Source: Candidatus Moranbacteria bacterium GW2011_GWE2_36_40
GTDB taxonomy: Bacteria > Patescibacteriota > Minisyncoccia > Moranbacterales > GWC2-37-73
Direction: 5' to 3'
Assembly (NCBI GenBank): GCA_000991645.1
Contig: LBRX01000021.1
Location: 1 to 15,686 of the forward strand
Length of the DNA stretch: 15,686 nucleotides
The notes under the pieces are model-generated. The model ran no database searches, was not told the origin of the DNA, and saw nothing but the letters and a program-made list of their open reading frames with translations. Each line of letters opens with the position of its first letter. Within the stretch, counting starts at the first letter, position 1. Positions 12,586-15,686 of the stretch are shown here, piece after piece. Made by a program: the position numbers and the translations under genes.

Positions 12586-14952
12586 ATGGCAACCAAACAA
12601 TTAAGACAATATCAAGAGCAAGCAATAGAAGAATTGATTTTGAAATCAAAACTGCTTTTTAATAAGGAAATAGACAAAAAAACTATTGTTTTTCAAGCTC
12701 CAACGGGAAGTGGAAAGACTTTTATGATGTCGCAGTACATTGAACAATTGATTGAAGAAATAAAAAATCAAGATTTTTGTTTTTTGTGGCTAAGCCCAGG
12801 GAAAGGAAGCTTGCATAAACAAAGTTATGATGTCCTCAAAAAAGAATTTCAAGGATTTCCCGATGTATTTTTATTGGAAGAAGAATTTTTTGGATCCAGA
12901 AAAGTTATTGAAAAAAATGAAGTTGTTGTCGGCAATTGGGAAAAGTTGAGCAACAAAGATGGGAAAACAGGAGAGTGGAAAAATAATTTAATGAAAGACA
13001 AGGAAACTGTTAATTTCAGGGAGTTGATAAGGAGTACACGAGAATCAGGAATAAAAATTGTTTTAATTATTGATGAAAGTCATTCGCGCGATAAGGCGGA
13101 AAGAGCTTTTGAGCTTAGAAATGAAATAATCAATCCTGACCTGACAATTGAAATGTCTGCGACCCCTGTTTTGAAAGAGGGAGAATTTAATGAAAAAGTA
13201 ACAGTTGAGGCTAATGATGTTATTGAAGAGGGAATGATAAAAAAAGAAATTATTATCAATGAAAATATTGATAAAATTGATGACGATGAAATAACCTCCC
13301 AAGAATTGGTGCTCGAAGCTGCCTACCAGAAAAGATTAGAAATTAAAAAGTTATATGGGAAAGAGGGAGTTGCTATAAATCCTCTAGTTTTGATTCAAAT
13401 TCCAGATAGTGAGGCCGGTGGCGATAAGAAAGAGTTTGTTGAAAGCTTTTTGGCAAATAAAGGTGTTACTTATGATAATCATAAATTAGCTGTTTGGCTG
13501 AGTGAGGAAAAAATAAATCAAGAAAAAGAGTTTGTAACTCCAAATGAGAGTGATGTTGAATTTTTGATTTTCAAGCAGGCAATTGATACTGGCTGGGATT
13601 GTCCTCGAGCCCAAATATTAATAAGATTCAGAGAGGTTAAAAGTTTAATTTTTGAGATACAGACCGTTGGTAGAATTTTGCGTATGCCAGAGGCAAAGCA
13701 TTATAAAAATGATGACCTAAATAGGGCATATGTTTACACTAATGTTAAAAGTTTGGAGGTTAAAAATGAAGTTTATAATCCAAACATAATAAAATCAATC
13801 TTAGTTAAAAGAGATGAATCGTATAAATCTTTAAAATTGCGATCATATTATAGAAATAGAGTTGATTTTGGAGATATAACCTCCAGCTTCTATTCATCCT
13901 TAGAAGATGTTTTTTGTGACAAATTTGAAATAAAAAAAGGTGAATTCAAATTTGGTTTTGCTGATGAGAATATGAAGTGTGTCAAAAATGAAATTGATAT
14001 TGAAAATTTAGAAGGAAAAGATGAGATAATATTGAATAAGCAGGTTGACACTAGATATTTTGATGAGCTTGATCATGAAAAAATAAAATCAGGTGAGAAC
14101 TTTCAAGCTTATCTTTCAGAGGATGACAAAGAACGAGCTTTTGAAAATATAATAAAATTAAGCTTGAATGGATTTGCACAAAAAAGATCACTTCCTATAG
14201 TTAAAAATTCGCTTTATCGATGGTGCAAGAAATATTTAGGGATAAATCTTTTTGGCAACGGAATTGTTTATGTTCAAAATATAGTTTTGAATAACTATGA
14301 TTTTTTTGGAAAATTATTTGAAGATGCAATTATTGCTTATAAGCCAGTAAAGGAGAAAGAAAAGAAAAATAAAATTGAAGAAATTGAGCAATGGGATGAC
14401 GAATGGGAAATTACTGAAACTAGAAGTTATAATCCAAATGTGTACAAGCCAACCGACTCAGAGTTGTCTGTTTATAAATCTCCTGGTAATAAAAAAGCAT
14501 ATTTGAATTTCGACAGTGAAATTGAAAGAGAATTTGTGGAATTCTTAGAAAAAAATAAAGGAAATATTTCTTGGTGGTGGCAAAATGGTAATGAACATAT
14601 GGCGCTTAATTTTGGAATTAAATATGGGATAGGCTCAACATTCCAGCCAGATTTCTTGGTAATGTTAAAAAATGGCAAAATTGGAATATTTGACACTAAG
14701 GCTAGTGGATACAATGAAGATGATAATAAGATTAAGGCGGAAGCTCTTCAGAGATATATCAAGGAAGAAAATAAAAAAATAAAGAAAGAAAAAATATTTG
14801 GAGGACTTGTTATTAAAAGCGGGGAACACTTTAGGGTTAATAGTGATTCTCAATATGAATCATTTAAAATGGCTGATGGAGTTAAAGATGAAGGAAGAAA
14901 ATACAAAGCAGGTAATGAAAATAAGGAAGGATGGAAATATTTGGAGTTCTAA
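12586..14952 (+). CDS. res: Type III restriction endonuclease (Res subunit)
   Basis: This 788-residue superfamily 2 helicase-nuclease, complexed with Mod, uses ATP to communicate between two inversely oriented sites and cuts DNA. Walker A is APTGSGKT (38-45), motif II DESH (163-166), motif III SATP (191-194). Late helicase motifs are DTGWDCPRAQ and QTVGRILRMP, with the arginine finger. The C-terminal PD-(D/E)xK nuclease is intact: P688-D689 in FQPDFLV and D703-T-K705 in FDTKASG. Length is within the range for Res. I chose ATG 12586, which gives MATKQLRQYQEQAI, a normal Res beginning; a TTG at 12562 would overlap mod. It is the last gene of the operon. No clear terminator follows. Confidence 0.94.
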   Translation: MATKQLRQYQEQAIEELILKSKLLFNKEIDKKTIVFQAPTGSGKTFMMSQYIEQLIEEIKNQDFCFLWLSPGKGSLHKQSYDVLKKEFQGFPDVFLLEEEFFGSRKVIEKNEVVVGNWEKLSNKDGKTGEWKNNLMKDKETVNFRELIRSTRESGIKIVLIIDESHSRDKAERAFELRNEIINPDLTIEMSATPVLKEGEFNEKVTVEANDVIEEGMIKKEIIINENIDKIDDDEITSQELVLEAAYQKRLEIKKLYGKEGVAINPLVLIQIPDSEAGGDKKEFVESFLANKGVTYDNHKLAVWLSEEKINQEKEFVTPNESDVEFLIFKQAIDTGWDCPRAQILIRFREVKSLIFEIQTVGRILRMPEAKHYKNDDLNRAYVYTNVKSLEVKNEVYNPNIIKSILVKRDESYKSLKLRSYYRNRVDFGDITSSFYSSLEDVFCDKFEIKKGEFKFGFADENMKCVKNEIDIENLEGKDEIILNKQVDTRYFDELDHEKIKSGENFQAYLSEDDKERAFENIIKLSLNGFAQKRSLPIVKNSLYRWCKKYLGINLFGNGIVYVQNIVLNNYDFFGKLFEDAIIAYKPVKEKEKKNKIEEIEQWDDEWEITETRSYNPNVYKPTDSELSVYKSPGNKKAYLNFDSEIEREFVEFLEKNKGNISWWWQNGNEHMALNFGIKYGIGSTFQPDFLVMLKNGKIGIFDTKASGYNEDDNKIKAEALQRYIKEENKKIKKEKIFGGLVIKSGEHFRVNSDSQYESFKMADGVKDEGRKYKAGNENKEGWKYLEF

Positions 14953-15036
14953 AAAATCCCAAATATTCTTTTGCAACAAAACCAATTACCAGAAAGCAGC
15001 GCGTGGAAGATAAATAAAAAAATCATGCGTCTTTTG

Positions 15037-15060
15037 TGCTACGTAACATGCTACGTAACA
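15037..15060. repeat. Perfect tandem duplication of a 12-mer containing TACGTA
   Basis: TGCTACGTAACA occurs twice head to tail (15037-15048 and 15049-15060). Each unit is itself nearly palindromic around TACGTA (TG-C/T-TACGTA-A/G-CA). The pair lies 85 bp after the res stop codon. It could be a paired protein-binding site or a recombination scar; nothing identifies the binder. Confidence 0.75.
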
Positions 15061-15085
15061 AAATAAAAAATAAAAATTAATCTAG

Positions 15086-15106
15086 ATTCCGGATCAAGTC
15101 CGGAAT
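15086..15106. repeat. ATTCCGGA palindrome, resembling widespread REP-like elements
   Basis: ATTCCGGA (15086-15093) and TCCGGAAT (15099-15106) are exact complements around TCAAG, preceded by TCTAG and followed by GACA. Short palindromes of this form (TCTAGATTCC..GGAATGACA) are repeated in many unrelated bacterial genomes. That is general recollection; copy number here cannot be tested. A stable stem without a T-run, it may also serve as an mRNA 3'-end structure for the operon. Confidence 0.6.
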
Positions 15107-15140
15107 GACAAAGCGTTATGAAAAAGAAAGAAGAACCCTG

Positions 15141-15185
15141 CCCAGTTAAATTGCTTTGCACCGACAGTAGTCGGATTTAACGGGG
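15141..15185 (+). repeat. Stem-loop repeat, copy 3 (just upstream of the AbrB-like ORF)
   Basis: CCCAGTTAAAT (15141-15151) and ATTTAACGGGG (15175-15185) form the outer stem, with one A/G mismatch shared with copy 4. A separate inner hairpin, CCGAC-AGTA-GTCGG (15161-15174), fills the centre. TAAAT follows the right arm, as in copy 4 and nearly as in copy 2. The 3' edge supplies an in-frame TAA (15186-15188) that closes the frame of the small AbrB-like ORF on its 5' side. Confidence 0.7.
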
Positions 15186-15197
15186 TAAATTCGCAAG

Positions 15198-15326
15198 GTG
15201 ACTCGAGTTGGGAAGCGAAGTCTCTCAATTGTGATTCCATCCGAGATTGTTCAGGAGCTCGGCATCCGCGAACGCCAAAAAATGACCTTCAAAATCGAAC
15301 GAAAGAAAATAATCCCAGTTAAATAG
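15198..15326 (+). CDS. Tiny AbrB/MazE-like (SpoVT-AbrB) ORF, possibly a remnant
   Basis: Starting at GTG 15198 this encodes 42 residues that read as nearly a full swapped-hairpin AbrB domain: VTRVGKRSLSIVIPSEIV followed by QELGIRERQKMTFKIERKKI. The pattern xVGKRSLSIVIPxEIVxELGIRERQK is characteristic of MazE/AbrB-type DNA-binding proteins, which are often antitoxins or transition regulators. No ATG is available. Upstream of the GTG the frame reads ATT-CGC-AAG and then a TAA supplied by stem-loop copy 3. The last codons and the TAG stop come from the left arm of copy 4. The region is clearly richer in G+C than its surroundings. It is therefore either a very small gene captured between two repeat copies or a truncated remnant of a longer one. 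No toxin gene is adjacent. Confidence 0.5.
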   Translation: MTRVGKRSLSIVIPSEIVQELGIRERQKMTFKIERKKIIPVK

Positions 15327-15350
15327 TGTGGATTACCACAATTTAACGGG
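15314..15350 (+). repeat. Stem-loop repeat, copy 4 (downstream of the AbrB-like ORF)
   Basis: The left arm CCCAGTTAAATAGTGTGG (15314-15331) pairs with CCACAATTTAACGGG (15336-15350) around ATTA, with a bulged A and a small AG/T internal mismatch. ATAAAT follows. Ends match copy 3 (CCCAGTTAAAT and ATTTAACGGG), while the inner arm TGTGG/CCACA differs from copies 1-3 yet still pairs. This is the cleanest example of a conserved end with a variable but complementary interior. Confidence 0.75.
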
Positions 15351-15394
15351 ATAAATAATCTCCGACTTCAAATCCTAACCCCATCTTTCACCAC

Positions 15395-15428
15395 CACTCA
15401 CTCAACGTCGGCCGTGGAAGAGTGAGTG
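15395..15428. promoter_or_regulatory. Perfect 9-bp inverted repeat upstream of the Nudix gene
   Basis: CACTCACTC (15395-15403) and GAGTGAGTG (15420-15428) are exact complements around a 16-nt centre. The right half ends 30 bp before the Nudix start codon, a plausible place for an operator or leader hairpin. No matching promoter hexamers are convincing nearby. The rest of 15351-15458 shows nothing I can name. Confidence 0.45.
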
Positions 15429-15458
15429 AATAATAATTTCAGATTGGAAATAAAAAAT

Positions 15459-15686
15459 ATGAGAATTGTGGTTAGGGCTATAATTAAAAATAATGATTCA
15501 CTGTTAGTAATTAAGAGAATTAAAAATGGGGAAACATATTTTGTTTTTCCCGGCGGTGGGGTTGATGATGGAGAAAGCCATCCCATCGCACTAAGAAGAG
15601 AATGCAAAGAAGAATTGGGCTTAGATGTTTCAGTCTTGGAACTTATGTATGATTTTGATTTTATCAAAAAAGATAATGAACCACAG
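15459..15686 (+). CDS. Nudix hydrolase (3' end beyond the window)
   Basis: The first 76 codons of a Nudix-fold pyrophosphohydrolase are present. The protein opens MRIVVRAIIKNNDSLLVIKR, the usual first strands, followed by YFVFPGGGVDDGE. The Nudix box is complete: GGVDDGESHPIALRRECKEELGL fits Gx5Ex7REUxEExGU, with the REcKEE glutamates that bind Mg2+. These enzymes hydrolyse nucleoside diphosphates linked to another group, for example oxidised nucleotides or nucleotide sugars; substrate is not predictable here. The frame stays open to the last base, so the C-terminal part lies outside. GGAAA lies 9 bp before the ATG, one of the few Shine-Dalgarno-like tracts in the window. Confidence 0.85.
   Translation, partial: MRIVVRAIIKNNDSLLVIKRIKNGETYFVFPGGGVDDGESHPIALRRECKEELGLDVSVLELMYDFDFIKKDNEPQ

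Noticed and set aside
15145..15350. Integron attC-like reading of the stem-loop repeats
   Set aside because: GTTAAAT and ATTTAAC do fit the GTTRRRY and RYYYAAC core boxes, but within each hairpin they occur in the reverse order to an attC site, the L boxes are not evident, and there is no integron integrase in the window.
15398..15667. Reverse-strand 89-codon ORF at the right end
   Set aside because: It is the shadow of the Nudix coding sequence, whose complete Nudix box on the forward strand decides the frame.
1..15686. Stop-codon reassignment (TGA as Gly, as in Gracilibacteria/Absconditabacteria)
   Set aside because: TGA ends the gene at 9700-10506 just where mod begins, and no gene needs in-frame TGA to be read through.

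Overview
The window is AT-rich (about one third G+C by eye) and uses TGA as an ordinary stop: the gene at 9700-10506 ends in TGA. It is best read as a Candidate Phyla Radiation (Patescibacteria / Parcubacteria-like) chromosome segment. Reasons are a compact aspartyl-tRNA synthetase without the bacterial GAD insertion, start codons almost all in A-rich contexts without Shine-Dalgarno sequences, tightly packed genes, and intergenic gaps filled with palindromic elements. The phylum is an inference; no rRNA gene is present to confirm it.

Region 1 (1-3693) is housekeeping: a promoter region with several palindromes, aspS, an MFS transporter and scpA. Region 2 (3694-5106) is patchy. It holds a 348-bp gap dominated by a 29-bp-arm inverted repeat and an unusual reverse-strand ORF, then two somewhat GC-richer genes (SRPBCC protein, VOC/glyoxalase protein) and a clear intrinsic terminator. 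Region 3 (5107-7232) has radC, then a Fic-domain AMPylase whose promoter sits inside an array of inverted ATTCTAG-type half-sites, followed by a small zinc-ribbon protein.

Region 4 (7346-14952) is the most interesting part. Six genes run head to tail with gaps of 3, 11, 3, -4 and 4 bp behind one good extended -10 promoter (7290-7318). They encode a Clp-fold SDH-type serine proteinase, a two-helix membrane protein with a DUF6680-like domain, an unrecognised soluble protein, a coiled-coil protein with three membrane helices, and the Mod and Res subunits of a type III restriction-modification system. Mod and Res are ordinary and look intact. The four genes ahead of them are not part of known type III systems, so the set is a candidate composite anti-phage operon with a protease and a membrane arm.

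Region 5 (14953-15686) has about 500 bp without a normal gene. It contains a perfect tandem 12-mer, an ATTCCGGA palindrome, two copies of a stem-loop repeat that bracket a tiny AbrB/MazE-like ORF, another inverted repeat, and the start of a Nudix hydrolase gene that runs off the window. The stem-loop repeat occurs four times in all (near 1694, 4513, 15141 and 15314). Its ends are conserved, its interior differs between copies but stays self-complementary, and it always has the same orientation with an ORF downstream.
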